Source of the DNA: Larkinella arboricola | GTDB taxonomy: Bacteria > Bacteroidota > Bacteroidia > Cytophagales > Spirosomataceae | Direction: 5' to 3' | DNA length: 64,000 nt | NCBI RefSeq assembly: GCF_003259745.1 | Contig: NZ_QLMC01000001.1 | Location: 1,674,001-1,738,000, forward strand | Part shown: positions 33,797-41,783 of the stretch, in pieces | Layout of the letters: every line of letters starts with the position of its first letter | Numbering within the stretch: the stretch's first letter is position 1 | Made by a program: the position numbers and the translations under genes | The notes under the pieces: model-generated | Seen by the model: only the letters and a program-made list of their open reading frames with translations | The model's database searches: none | What the model was told of the DNA's origin: nothing

Positions 33797-34684
33797 TTAT
33801 CCCGCTTTCGGATGCGCCTGGTTGTAGGCTTTCTTCAGTTTGTCGATGGTCGTGTGGGTGTAAATCTGCGTCGCGGCCAGGCTGCTGTGACCCAGCAAAT
33901 CCTTGATGGCGTTCAGGTCGGCGCCCCGGTTGAGCAGGTGCGTGGCGTAGGTATGGCGCAGCACGTGCGGACTTTTCTTTTCCAGCGTTGTCACCAATTC
34001 AAGATACCGTTTTACAATCCGTTGAATCAGCACGGGATAAGCCCGCACGCCCTGATCGCTCAGGATAAGGTAAACAGGGTCCGCCTGGAGTCCAAACTCG
34101 GTTTCCCGGGCCTGCTGGTATTGCTGAATCAGCGTAAACAACGGGTTGGGTACAGGAATGATCCGGTGCTTATTGCGTTTGCCCAGCACCAGAATGGTTT
34201 TTTCGTACAGATTGACATCGGCCATTTTCAGACCCACCAGTTCCGCCAGCCGGATGCCGGTGCCGTACAGGAGTTCGAGGACGAGTTTGTCCCGCAGTCC
34301 TTTGAAATCGTCCGGAAAATCCACGTTGTCCAGCAGCGTTTCCATCGGTTTTTCTTCCACGAAAACCGGCACCTTCTTGCTGGTTTTCAGGGCCGATATT
34401 TTTAGCATCGGGTCGATCACGATGGTTTTCCGGCGGAGCAGAAAACCGTAAAAAGCCCGCAGGGTGGCAATTTTTCGATTTACGGACGTTTTATCCAGAC
34501 CCGTTTCGACCAGGCTGGCAATCCAGGACCGGATTTGCGGAAAGGTTGCGTTTTCGGCCAGTTCCAGTTCATACTGGATTTTCAGGTATAGCTGAAACTG
34601 CTCGATATCAGTTCCGTAGGCTGTGAGCGTATGATGACTCAGGCGTTTTTCGTAACGGATGTGTTCAAGAAAAAGCGAAACCAT
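33797..34684 (-). CDS. xerC: tyrosine recombinase XerC-type
   Basis: 295 residues from the ATG at 34684 (MVSLFLEHIRYEKRLSHHTL); the frame is open for another 23 hydrophobic codons that do not fit the family. N-terminal SAM-like core-binding domain about 1-95, catalytic domain about 110-290 with Arg in YGTGIRLAEL, HVLRHTYATHLL (HxxR), GHSSLAATQIYTH with the tyrosine nucleophile. It resolves chromosome dimers at dif with XerD. Single-copy housekeeping context (beside rpsU), no sign of an integrated element, so a phage integrase is unlikely. Confidence 0.92.
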   Translation of the reverse strand: MVSLFLEHIRYEKRLSHHTLTAYGTDIEQFQLYLKIQYELELAENATFPQIRSWIASLVETGLDKTSVNRKIATLRAFYGFLLRRKTIVIDPMLKISALKTSKKVPVFVEEKPMETLLDNVDFPDDFKGLRDKLVLELLYGTGIRLAELVGLKMADVNLYEKTILVLGKRNKHRIIPVPNPLFTLIQQYQQARETEFGLQADPVYLILSDQGVRAYPVLIQRIVKRYLELVTTLEKKSPHVLRHTYATHLLNRGADLNAIKDLLGHSSLAATQIYTHTTIDKLKKAYNQAHPKAG

Positions 34685-34721
34685 AAGGGCAAACCGGCGG
34701 AATGATACGACAAGATAAAAT

Positions 34722-34750
34722 AAAAAAAGCAGTAAGCCTACGCCTACTGC
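34722..34750 (-). terminator. rpsU terminator
   Basis: On the minus strand the stem GCAGTA/TACTGC around a 10-base loop runs into seven U residues, 33 bases past the rpsU stop. Confidence 0.8.
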
Positions 34751-34782
34751 CAACCCATGCTGTTGCTGATATGCCTTACAAA

Positions 34783-34980
34783 CTATGCTTCGCTGTTATT
34801 GCCGTACATTTTTTCGCGGTAAACGGCTTTCAGAATTTCCTGACGACGTTTGATCGACGGTTTCTGGAAAGCTGTCCGGGAACGTAAAGAACGCAATACG
34901 CCGGTTTTTTCAAATTTCTTCTTAAAGCGCTTGAGGGCTTTGTCAATGGACTCGTTTTCTTTGACGTTTATGATAAGCAT
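34783..34980 (-). CDS. rpsU: 30S ribosomal protein bS21
   Basis: A 65-residue basic protein starting MLIINVKENESIDKALKRF and continuing KKKFEKTGVLRSLRSRTAFQ, which is the bS21 family along its whole length. It sits on the 30S platform near the anti-Shine-Dalgarno end of 16S rRNA. Bacteroidota commonly occlude that anti-SD with bS21, which fits the absence of ribosome-binding sites in this window. Confidence 0.97.
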   Translation of the reverse strand: MLIINVKENESIDKALKRFKKKFEKTGVLRSLRSRTAFQKPSIKRRQEILKAVYREKMYGNNSEA

Positions 34981-35019
34981 ATGCTGCTATTCGTTAATTT
35001 TCTGATAACAAACGGATTG

Positions 35020-35050
35020 CAAAGATAGACCTCTGAAAGGAAAAAACCAA
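35020..35050 (-). promoter_or_regulatory. rpsU promoter
   Basis: Minus-strand -7 element TATCTTTG (complement at 35020-35027) is exact to consensus; 19 bases further lies TTGG as an imperfect -33 element. The predicted leader is about 33 bases. The rest of the 34981-35204 gap has nothing else clear apart from TTTAACCATT-like repeats at 35145-35180. Confidence 0.55.
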
Positions 35051-35204
35051 TAGTTTTGTGCGAAATCATTAGCAGTCGAATGCTTAAAAATGGCCCTGAA
35101 TGTAAGGATACGATCAGACGCGTACGGGTTTATTAGCGAACCCGCCATTTTTCAACCATTTTAACCATTCTGCCGTTTAACTTTTTTATGATCCAACGCT
35201 TTGA

Positions 35205-36137
35205 ATGAAACAGGCCGTTATTGACCTTGGAACGAATACCTTTCACCTCATGATTACGGACGGCGGGCAAACGCTTTTCCGGGAAAGCCGACCGGCTAAG
35301 ATTGGTAAAGCCGGTATTAATCAGGGAATTATTACCGAAGAGGCTACCGAACGGGCGCTGGTCGTTTTGCGGTATTTCCGTGATGTGCTCAACCAGCATC
35401 AGGTTCCGGTAGAACAGGCCGTTGCCATCGGCACCAGCGCCATCCGGAACGCCGGGAATCAAACCGAATTCATTGACCGGGTGCGGCAGGAAACCGGTAT
35501 CCGGATTCGTTCCATTTCGGGCGACGAAGAGGCTGGTTACATTTATGCCGGTGTACGGGCTGCCGGAACGCTGGATGACCAAATGGCGCTGGTGGTGGAC
35601 ATTGGGGGCGGCAGCGTTGAATTTATCCTGTGTACGCAGCAGCGGATTTACTGGAAACAAAGCTTTGAAATTGGGGGGCAACGGTTGCTGGAACGGTTTA
35701 TGGAAACCGACCCGATCAGCCCGTCGGCTGTCAGCCGGATGAACCGGTATTTTCAGGAGCAGTTACTGCCGCTTACCAATGCAATTCATCAATACCCGCC
35801 TGTGGCGCTGGTGGGTTCGTCGGGGTCTTTCGATACGCTGATCGACATGCTGTTTGTGCAGGAAAAAGGACATTGGCCCGCTGAAGATCAGACGGCTTCT
35901 GAACTGCCCCTCGACGCGTTTTACCGGTTTTATGAATTGCTGCTAACCCGAAACCACGACGAACGGATGCAACTGCCGGGCATGATCGAACTGCGGGTCG
36001 ATATGATTGTCGTTGGCGTGTGTCTGATCGACTATCTGCTGCGAACCTACGGGATTCGGCAGATTCGGGTTTCAACCTATTCGCTGAAAGAAGGGGTGCT
36101 GGCAGATGGGCTTCCCGATAAAAACGGGTCGGTTTGA
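35205..36137 (+). CDS. Ppx/GppA-family phosphatase
   Basis: A 310-residue exopolyphosphatase/pppGpp phosphatase family protein of the actin-like ATPase fold: VIDLGTNTFHLMITDG (phosphate 1), AIGTSAIRNA, VVDIGGGSVEFILC (phosphate 2) and VALVGSSGSFDTLIDML. It lacks the C-terminal HD domain of the long Ppx form, so it is the short two-domain type. It hydrolyses polyphosphate or pppGpp; which one cannot be told from sequence. The TGA stop overlaps the start of a small reading frame by one base. Confidence 0.92.
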   Translation: MKQAVIDLGTNTFHLMITDGGQTLFRESRPAKIGKAGINQGIITEEATERALVVLRYFRDVLNQHQVPVEQAVAIGTSAIRNAGNQTEFIDRVRQETGIRIRSISGDEEAGYIYAGVRAAGTLDDQMALVVDIGGGSVEFILCTQQRIYWKQSFEIGGQRLLERFMETDPISPSAVSRMNRYFQEQLLPLTNAIHQYPPVALVGSSGSFDTLIDMLFVQEKGHWPAEDQTASELPLDAFYRFYELLLTRNHDERMQLPGMIELRVDMIVVGVCLIDYLLRTYGIRQIRVSTYSLKEGVLADGLPDKNGSV

Positions 36138-36280
36138 TGCAGGATGCTTTCGCGGTAATTAGTTCGTTCTGCAACGAAGCCTTTGCGGTTGAAGGTGTTA
36201 CCTTTGGGCCTGAAACCGTCCAGTCGCGGGGCCGGGTTTCGCAATCGATTTTTGACTTAAAATCAAGTACTTCATTCTAA
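36137..36280 (+). CDS. possible small protein coupled to the Ppx/GppA gene
   Basis: A 47-codon frame begins at an ATG overlapping the preceding stop (TGATG) and reads MQDAFAVISSFCNEAFAVEG onward to a TAA at 36278. Codon choice resembles the neighbouring genes (GCC, GTT, GAA, ACC, CCG-type third positions). I do not recognise it. It may be a coupled small protein or the decayed start of a lost gene. Confidence 0.3.
   Translation: MQDAFAVISSFCNEAFAVEGVTFGPETVQSRGRVSQSIFDLKSSTSF
36199..36206 (+). promoter_or_regulatory. possible -7 element for the thioesterase gene
   Basis: TACCTTTG matches the Bacteroidota -7 consensus, about 90 bases before the thioesterase start. No TTTG lies at the correct distance upstream, so support is weak. 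Confidence 0.3.
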
Positions 36281-36295
36281 TACTACATTATACGA

Positions 36296-36784
36296 ATGGC
36301 TGAAGAAAGAGAACGTTCCTATAACTGGGAAGATCCGATGCTGGGCGCACAGGCCGCCAAAACCATGTCTGGACTGGACTATTTACAAAGCATTCTGGAC
36401 GGTGCCAACCCGCTGCCTCCCATCTGCCAGACGCTGGATTTTGACCCGGTAGCCGTGGAAGACGGGAAAGCGGTTTTTGCCGTCATTCCTTCCGAATTCC
36501 ATTACAATCCAATTGGCGTGGTGCACGGCGGTTTGTTAAGTACGCTCTGTGATTCGTCTATGGGGTGTGCCATTCATACGAAGCTAGCGGCTGGCGTAGG
36601 CTATACCACCCTGGAATTGAAAGTAAATCTGGTACGACCGGTGACGGCCAAAACGGGCCGATTGGTCTGCACCGGAACCGTCATCCACGTTGGTCGCAGT
36701 GTGGCCACCGCCGAAGCCCGGGTGGAAGATGAGCAGGGTAAACTCTACGCACACGCTACCTCAACCTGCATGATTTTTCAGTAA
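36296..36784 (+). CDS. PaaI-type hotdog-fold thioesterase
   Basis: A 162-residue acyl-CoA thioesterase. The hotdog core starts around residue 55 and carries NPIGVVHGGLLSTLCDSSMG, the PaaI signature with the active-site Asp, followed by YTTLELKVNLVRPVTAKTG and HVGRSVATAEARVED. It hydrolyses aromatic or other acyl-CoAs; exact substrate unknown. The N-terminal 45 residues are more variable. Confidence 0.9.
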   Translation: MAEERERSYNWEDPMLGAQAAKTMSGLDYLQSILDGANPLPPICQTLDFDPVAVEDGKAVFAVIPSEFHYNPIGVVHGGLLSTLCDSSMGCAIHTKLAAGVGYTTLELKVNLVRPVTAKTGRLVCTGTVIHVGRSVATAEARVEDEQGKLYAHATSTCMIFQ

Positions 36785-36803
36785 GTGAGATAGGCCCGGA
36801 GAT

Positions 36804-36856
36804 TTGACGGCTAAAATGCTGGCTGACGAATAGCCATTCAGCATTTTAGCCATCAA
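36804..36856. terminator. bidirectional hairpin between thioesterase and SDR genes
   Basis: Perfect 13-bp arms GGCTAAAATGCTG (36809-36821) and CAGCATTTTAGCC (36839-36851), flanked by TTTGA/TCAAA, lie between two convergent genes. It can act as a terminator for both and resembles the other intergenic palindromes here. Confidence 0.75.
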
Positions 36857-36869
36857 AAAGCTATTCACG

Positions 36870-37631
36870 CTACTTTCGGTAAATTGTTGTGGCGGCTGCC
36901 TGCGCCGATGCCAGAATGGTCAGGTCGGCGATGGTAACATGGGGCGGAGCGGTAACGGCGTAGACGACGGTATCTGCAATATCGCTGGCGGTCAGGGGTT
37001 TGAATCCTTCGTATACTTTGGACGCCCGCGCTTCGTCTCCTTTGAACCGTACCAGCGAGAATTCCGTTTCGACGGCGCCGGGAGCAATATTCGTTATTTT
37101 AATACCGTACTGCGTCAAATCCAGCCGCATTCCTTCGCTCAGGGCTTCGACGGCGGCTTTCGAGGCACAATAGACCCCGCCGTTGGCGTAGGTTTGCTTT
37201 CCGGCAATGGAGCTAATGTTTACAATATGCCCCCGTCCGCGTTCGACCATACCCGGTGATACGGCTTTGGTAACGTAGAGCAGGCCCTTTACATTACCGT
37301 CTATCATCGCATCCCAGTCGTCCACGTTGCCTTCGTGAATTGGACCCATTCCGTGTGCGTTTCCGGCGTTATTGATCAGAATATCAATGGTTTTCCAGTC
37401 ATCGGGAAGCGACGAAATGGCGGCTTCGACGGCGGCCCGGTCGCGGACATCGAAGTTGAGGGTATAACAGTCGGACGTCTCACTCAGCGATTGCTTTAAT
37501 TCGTCGAGTCGTTCCTGACGTCGTCCGCAGAGAATCAGCCGGTAGTTTAGGTTAGAAAAAGCCATAGCGATGGCAAGGCCGATGCCGGATGTTGCTCCGG
37601 TAATGAGTGCTGTAGGGGTCATATGGGTCAT
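36870..37631 (-). CDS. SDR-family NAD(P)-dependent oxidoreductase (YdfG-like)
   Basis: About 253 residues from the ATG at 37631 (MTHMTPTALITGATSGIG); the second Met at 37622 is equally possible. Rossmann motif TGATSGIG, NNAGNAHG, catalytic Ser in VNISSIAG and YxxxK in YCASKAA, then PGAVETEFSLVRF as in serine/3-hydroxy acid dehydrogenases. It likely oxidises 3-hydroxy acids or related alcohols with NADP. It converges with the thioesterase gene and diverges from the dipeptidase gene. Confidence 0.9.
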   Translation of the reverse strand: MTHMTPTALITGATSGIGLAIAMAFSNLNYRLILCGRRQERLDELKQSLSETSDCYTLNFDVRDRAAVEAAISSLPDDWKTIDILINNAGNAHGMGPIHEGNVDDWDAMIDGNVKGLLYVTKAVSPGMVERGRGHIVNISSIAGKQTYANGGVYCASKAAVEALSEGMRLDLTQYGIKITNIAPGAVETEFSLVRFKGDEARASKVYEGFKPLTASDIADTVVYAVTAPPHVTIADLTILASAQAAATTIYRK

Positions 37632-37753
37632 GATTAACGAAAAAATACCAATTGGATAAATCAAAGCCAGAACGGCTTTGCAGACGGTTTAAGCGGCTAG
37701 TATAGCAATATTTTAGCGATTCTTTTCTAACTTGGGAGCTAGACCGCTTGTTA

Positions 37754-38947
37754 ATGAACGCACTTTTTTCCTTCTTTTTAGTTTCGGCTCTTTTCTTTTT
37801 GTCTTCGGATCGGCTCAGCCGGAAGGCCCACAAAATTCACCAGCGCGTCCTGACTCTCGATACCCACGCCGATGCCCCGATCATGATGGTCAAAAAAGGA
37901 TTTGACGTGGGCGAACGGCACGATTGGGTGCGTGACAAATCGCAAATCGATTTCCCGCGCATGAAGGAGGGCGGTATGGATGCCATGTTTTTTGCGGTGT
38001 ATATGGCCCAGGGACCACGCACTCCGGAAGGCCACGCCAACGCCAAAGCCAGGGCCCTCGAAATTTTTCAAAGCATCCACGACGCGCTGAAAAAACATCC
38101 CGACCAGGCCGAACTGGCAACGACCCCGGCCGATGCGTACCGGATTGAAAAAGCCGGGAAGCGGGCGGTTTTTATCGGCATGGAAAATGGTTATCCGGTG
38201 GGCGAAGACCTGTCGTTGCTGAAAATGTACTATGACTTAGGTTGCCGCTATATCACGCTTTCGCACTTCGCCAACAACGCCATCTGTGATTCGGCTACCG
38301 ATCCCGATGGGCCGATTCACAACGGTTTAAGTCCGTTCGGGCGGCAGGTCGTGCAGGAAATGAACCGGTTAGGGATTTTAATTGACGTTTCGCACGTTTC
38401 CGACAAATCGTTTTATGACGCGCTGGCATTGTCAAAAGCGCCCCTGATTGCATCCCATTCCAATGTTCGGGCGCTTTGCGATTTCCCCCGTAACATGACC
38501 GATGATATGATTAAAGCACTGGCGGCTAAGGGTGGGGTGATTCAGGTGAATTTTGTGAGCGATTACCTGCGTAAACCGTCGGATGAACACCGGCAGGCGT
38601 TAAATGCCGTCCGGATGTCCAGCGTGGGAAGGGCCGTGACCCCGCAACTTCAGGCCCAGCTTGATGCGAAGGCCGATTCCATTCAGAAACGGTATGCTTA
38701 CGAACGGGCGAGCGTAGCCGATATCGTTAAACACATTGATTATATTGTCCGGCTGGTCGGTATTGATCACGTCGGTATTGGCAGTGATTTCGACGGGGGC
38801 GGGGGCGTCAACGGTCTGGAAGATGTAAGTCAGATTGAAGCCCTGACGCTGGAACTGGTGCGTAAAGGCTACTCCGAAGGGGATATTGCTAAAATCTGGG
38901 GCGGTAATTTATTGCGGGTGCTGGGTCAGGCAAAGGTGGCGCAGTAG
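37754..38947 (+). CDS. exported membrane dipeptidase (peptidase M19)
   Basis: 397 residues from the ATG at 37754 (MNALFSFFLVSALFFLS, a signal peptide or anchor); a TTG two codons earlier is also open. M19 renal dipeptidase fold: LDTHADAP carries the first zinc ligands (HxD), FIGMENGYPVGEDLSLL the bridging Glu, ITLSHFANNAICD and PLIASHSNVRALCDFPRN two His ligands, and HVGIGSDFDGGGG the Asp. It cleaves dipeptides, including those with D-amino acids, in the periplasm. Confidence 0.94.
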   Translation: MNALFSFFLVSALFFLSSDRLSRKAHKIHQRVLTLDTHADAPIMMVKKGFDVGERHDWVRDKSQIDFPRMKEGGMDAMFFAVYMAQGPRTPEGHANAKARALEIFQSIHDALKKHPDQAELATTPADAYRIEKAGKRAVFIGMENGYPVGEDLSLLKMYYDLGCRYITLSHFANNAICDSATDPDGPIHNGLSPFGRQVVQEMNRLGILIDVSHVSDKSFYDALALSKAPLIASHSNVRALCDFPRNMTDDMIKALAAKGGVIQVNFVSDYLRKPSDEHRQALNAVRMSSVGRAVTPQLQAQLDAKADSIQKRYAYERASVADIVKHIDYIVRLVGIDHVGIGSDFDGGGGVNGLEDVSQIEALTLELVRKGYSEGDIAKIWGGNLLRVLGQAKVAQ

Positions 38948-38950
38948 CCT

Positions 38951-39039
38951 GATAGACAAAAGACGTAAGAAGAAAGATCCGGAATCTGGTTTAGCCAGCT
39001 TTCCTTCTTTCCTCTCACGTCTTTTCTCTTTTGTCTATC
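38951..39039. repeat. palindrome between convergent dipeptidase and bacilliredoxin genes
   Basis: The left arm GATAGACAAAAG-ACGTAAGAAGAAAG (38951-38976) is matched by the right arm (39005-39039) after one 7-base insertion and a few changes. The arms are purine/pyrimidine biased and contain repeated AAAGA words. It probably serves as a bidirectional terminator. Confidence 0.72.
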
Positions 39040-39040
39040 C

Positions 39041-39466
39041 TTACGCTTTTTCGCAGAATTCTTCGAACGCCATTTCCAGGTGTTGGGCAATCATCTGCGC
39101 CGAACGGCCTTCAATGTGGTGACGCTCAATAAAATGCACCAGTTCGCCGTCTTTGAAAATACCGATGGACGGTGAAGAAGGAGGATAAGGCAGCAGGTAT
39201 TCGCGCATCCGCGCCGTTGCTTCCAGATCGACGCCGGCAAAAACCGTTACGAGTTTATCGGGTTTAATGCCGCTCTGGGCCAAAGCCGCTTTCACGCCCG
39301 GACGGGCCGCACCAGCCGCACATCCGCAAACCGAGTTGACAACCACCAGCATGGTGCCTTCGGCGTTTTGCATCACCTCATCGACTTTCTGGGCTGTGCT
39401 CAGGTCATCAAACCCGGCGCTCAGGAGGTCATCCTTCATCGGGGCAACTAAATGTGGAGGATACAT
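39041..39466 (-). CDS. BrxA/BrxB-family bacilliredoxin
   Basis: A 141-residue YphP/YqiW protein with the CGC active site (VVNSVCGCAAGAARP) at about residues 46-58 and the conserved PPSSPSIGIFKDGELVHFIERH. Such proteins remove bacillithiol from S-bacillithiolated targets or act as disulfide isomerases; presence suggests bacillithiol chemistry in this organism (inference). It lies 150 bases upstream of the suf genes' 3' end and may be separate from them. Confidence 0.93.
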   Translation of the reverse strand: MYPPHLVAPMKDDLLSAGFDDLSTAQKVDEVMQNAEGTMLVVVNSVCGCAAGAARPGVKAALAQSGIKPDKLVTVFAGVDLEATARMREYLLPYPPSSPSIGIFKDGELVHFIERHHIEGRSAQMIAQHLEMAFEEFCEKA

Positions 39467-39617
39467 TGTATTACGTTTAAAAGTTTATTGTAATGATTGT
39501 TATGTAAATGGGTATGCGATCAGGAGTGGGCAACCGGTTGAAAAGTCAAAGAAGTTAACCAGGTAGCCATCTAAGCCATTTTAACCCCTTAACCATAACA
39601 ACCGTCTAACCGTTCCT

Positions 39618-39941
39618 TTACATAAAGCCTAATTCCAGTTTGGCTACTTCCGACATCATTTCGGTGCTGTAAGGCGGATCGAACGTCAGCTCGACGCTTA
39701 CGTCGTTAACGCCTTCGATGGCCCGTACTTTGGCTTCGATCTCCGCGGGTATCGTGCCCGCCGAAGGACAGGAAGGCGAGGTCAGCGTCATCAGAATATA
39801 GATGTTGTTGATCGGGAATATCTTGATTTCGTAAATCAGGCCCAGTTCGTAGACATCCACCGGAATTTCCGGGTCATAAACGTCTTTGAGGGCTTTTATG
39901 ACTTCTTCTTTAAGTTCAGATTCGCTCATGACCATATGCAT
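39618..39941 (-). CDS. SufT-like/MIP18 (DUF59) Fe-S assembly protein
   Basis: A 107-residue DUF59 protein: VYDPEIPVDVYELGLIYEI at the N-terminal part and the LTSPSCPSAGTIPAEIE segment with the conserved Cys. It helps mature Fe-S proteins in the Suf system. The ATG overlaps the sufE stop by one base (TAATG on the minus strand), so it is translationally coupled to sufE and is the last gene of the suf unit. Confidence 0.92.
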   Translation of the reverse strand: MHMVMSESELKEEVIKALKDVYDPEIPVDVYELGLIYEIKIFPINNIYILMTLTSPSCPSAGTIPAEIEAKVRAIEGVNDVSVELTFDPPYSTEMMSEVAKLELGFM

Positions 39942-40390
39942 TAAAGAGTTGACTGTGCCGCCGTTTGGTTTTTGGCTGCCTGCTGCGTAGCAAATTGTTT
40001 CATTTGTTGAATCATGGAAGCCAGACCACCCGCGCGTCGCGACGTTACGAGGCTGCTCAAACCAATTCGATCAATAAAATACAGATCGGCACTGGCCACG
40101 GCTTCGGGCTTTTCATCCGACAGAATCCGGATGAGTAAGCTGACCAATCCTTTACTGATCTGGGCCGTCGGTTCGCTGTCCGCTTCAAAATGAACGTTGG
40201 TACCCTGCATTTCGGAATGCAGCCACACCTTCGACTGGCAGCCCCGGATCAGGTTGTCATCCGTCTGGTACTGTTCCGGCATGGGCGGCAATTTTTTGCC
40301 CAGATCAATGATGTATTGGGTCTTATCGAGTTGATCGTCAAACAGATCAAATTCTTCGATAATCTCGTCCTGTTTCTCGTTAATTGTCAT
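39941..40390 (-). CDS. sufE: SufE-family sulfur acceptor
   Basis: 149 residues from the ATG at 40390 (MTINEKQDEIIEEFDLFDD). Sulfur-acceptor Cys in IRGCQSKVWL, and the FIDRIGLSSLVTSRRAGGL segment are as in SufE. It receives the persulfide from SufS and passes it to the SufBCD scaffold. Upstream neighbour sufS ends 70 bases before it. Length is near the 140-residue family norm; the open frame before residue 1 is not used by the family. Confidence 0.93.
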   Translation of the reverse strand: MTINEKQDEIIEEFDLFDDQLDKTQYIIDLGKKLPPMPEQYQTDDNLIRGCQSKVWLHSEMQGTNVHFEADSEPTAQISKGLVSLLIRILSDEKPEAVASADLYFIDRIGLSSLVTSRRAGGLASMIQQMKQFATQQAAKNQTAAQSTL

Positions 40391-40460
40391 ATTGATTCGT
40401 AACACAAAAGTCTGCTCATGGAAGGAACTGCAACAGCTACCTGACTTTGTCAACGTCTAT

Positions 40461-41699
40461 TTACAGCATCATCTTCCGGACGCGGTGTAAGCCCTGCACC
40501 AGCCGGTCGATTTCTTCTTTTGTGTTGTAAACCGCAAAGGAAGCCCGGGTGGTTCCCGTAATATTAAACCGGCGCATCAGCGGCTGGGTGCAGTGGTGAC
40601 CCGTCCGGACGGCAATGCCCTGCTGATCAAGAATCACACCGGTATCCTGATGGTGAATACCGTCTATGACAAATGAAACAACGCTGATTTTTTCGGCGCC
40701 CTGACCGATGATTCGCAACCCTTCAATGTCTTTCAGGGCTTCGGTAGCGTATTCGAGCAGGCTGTGTTCGTAAGCCGCCAGGTTTTTCTTGCCGAGGTTG
40801 TTGATGTATTCCAGAGCGGTGTAGGTCGCAATAACGTCGGCAATGTTGGGTGTTCCGGCTTCGAATTTATAGGGCAGATCGTTGTAGGTTGTTTTTTCAA
40901 ACGTAACCTCCTTGATCATCTCACCACCTCCGCGCCAGGGCGGCATCGAATCCAGCACATCCCGTTTGCCGTAGAGCGCCCCCATGCCCGTCGGGCCGTA
41001 GAGCTTATGCGCCGAGAAAACGTAGAAATCCGTGTCCAGATCCTGGACGTCAATATCGATGTGTGAGCTGGCCTGCGCACCGTCAATGAGCACTTTCGCA
41101 CCCACGGCATGGGCTTTCTCAATAATGGTTTTCACCGGGTTGATGATTCCCATCGCGTTGGAAACGTGCACCACCGAGACAAATTTGGTCCGTTCGGAAA
41201 GCAGTTTCTCGTATTCTTCCAGAATCAGATCACCGTTGTCGTCGATAGGAATGACTTTCAGCACACAACCTTTTTCCTCGCACAACATCTGCCAGGGAAC
41301 GATGTTGGAGTGGTGCTCCATCGTCGTGATGATGATTTCATCGCCCGTGTTCAGAAACCGTCGGCCGTAGGTTTGAGCCACCAGGTTAATACCGTCTGTT
41401 GTGCCGTAGGTAAAAATGATTTCTTCCACATGGGCCGCATTCAGAAACTGCTGAATAGCCCGGCGCGACAACTCAAAGGCGGAGGTGGCTTTCTCGGCCA
41501 GCGCGTGGATTCCGCGGTGAATATTGGCATTATACCCCTCGTAATACCCGGCCAGCGCCTTGAGTACCGGCAACGGTTTTTGCGTGGTAGCCGCGTTATC
41601 AAAATAAACCAGTTGCCGACCATTTACGACCTGATCCAGAATCGGAAAGTCCCGGCGAATGGCTTCTATATCAAGAATTTCGTGTGGTGCAATCTCCAT
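40461..41699 (-). CDS. sufS: cysteine desulfurase SufS
   Basis: A 412-residue class-V aminotransferase-fold PLP enzyme. VYFDNAATTQKP at the start, TMEHHSNIVPWQ, HVSNAMGIINPV, PLP lysine in FSAHKLYGPTGMGALYG, and the active-site Cys in VRTGHHCTQPLMRRF are all present. It takes sulfur from cysteine and gives it to SufE. It lies between sufD and sufE, separated from sufD by a palindrome at 41721-41781. Confidence 0.96.
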   Translation of the reverse strand: MEIAPHEILDIEAIRRDFPILDQVVNGRQLVYFDNAATTQKPLPVLKALAGYYEGYNANIHRGIHALAEKATSAFELSRRAIQQFLNAAHVEEIIFTYGTTDGINLVAQTYGRRFLNTGDEIIITTMEHHSNIVPWQMLCEEKGCVLKVIPIDDNGDLILEEYEKLLSERTKFVSVVHVSNAMGIINPVKTIIEKAHAVGAKVLIDGAQASSHIDIDVQDLDTDFYVFSAHKLYGPTGMGALYGKRDVLDSMPPWRGGGEMIKEVTFEKTTYNDLPYKFEAGTPNIADVIATYTALEYINNLGKKNLAAYEHSLLEYATEALKDIEGLRIIGQGAEKISVVSFVIDGIHHQDTGVILDQQGIAVRTGHHCTQPLMRRFNITGTTRASFAVYNTKEEIDRLVQGLHRVRKMML

Positions 41700-41720
41700 T
41701 GGAAGTAAAGATTAAAAGTT

Positions 41721-41781
41721 AAGAGTTATGAGTAAAAACTAAGGTTGATACTTAACTCTTAATTCTTAACCCATAACTCTT
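41721..41781. repeat. palindrome between sufD and sufS, TTAACTCTT-word type
   Basis: Arms 41721-41743 and 41758-41781 are imperfect reverse complements (AAGAGTTATG against CATAACTCTT, then weaker), with further AGTTAAG words in and around the loop. It occupies most of the 84-base gap inside the suf operon. Confidence 0.7.
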
Positions 41782-41783
41782 CC

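Noticed and set aside
33797-34684. Phage or genomic-island integrase
   Set aside because: The protein matches housekeeping XerC in length and motifs, beside rpsU, with no attachment repeats or phage genes.
39560-39615. Tandem TTAACC-like repeat before the sufT-like gene's end
   Set aside because: Words such as TTTAACC, TTAACCAT and TCTAACCGTT recur, but with irregular spacing and no second arm; it might be half of a decayed palindrome, too weak to annotate.
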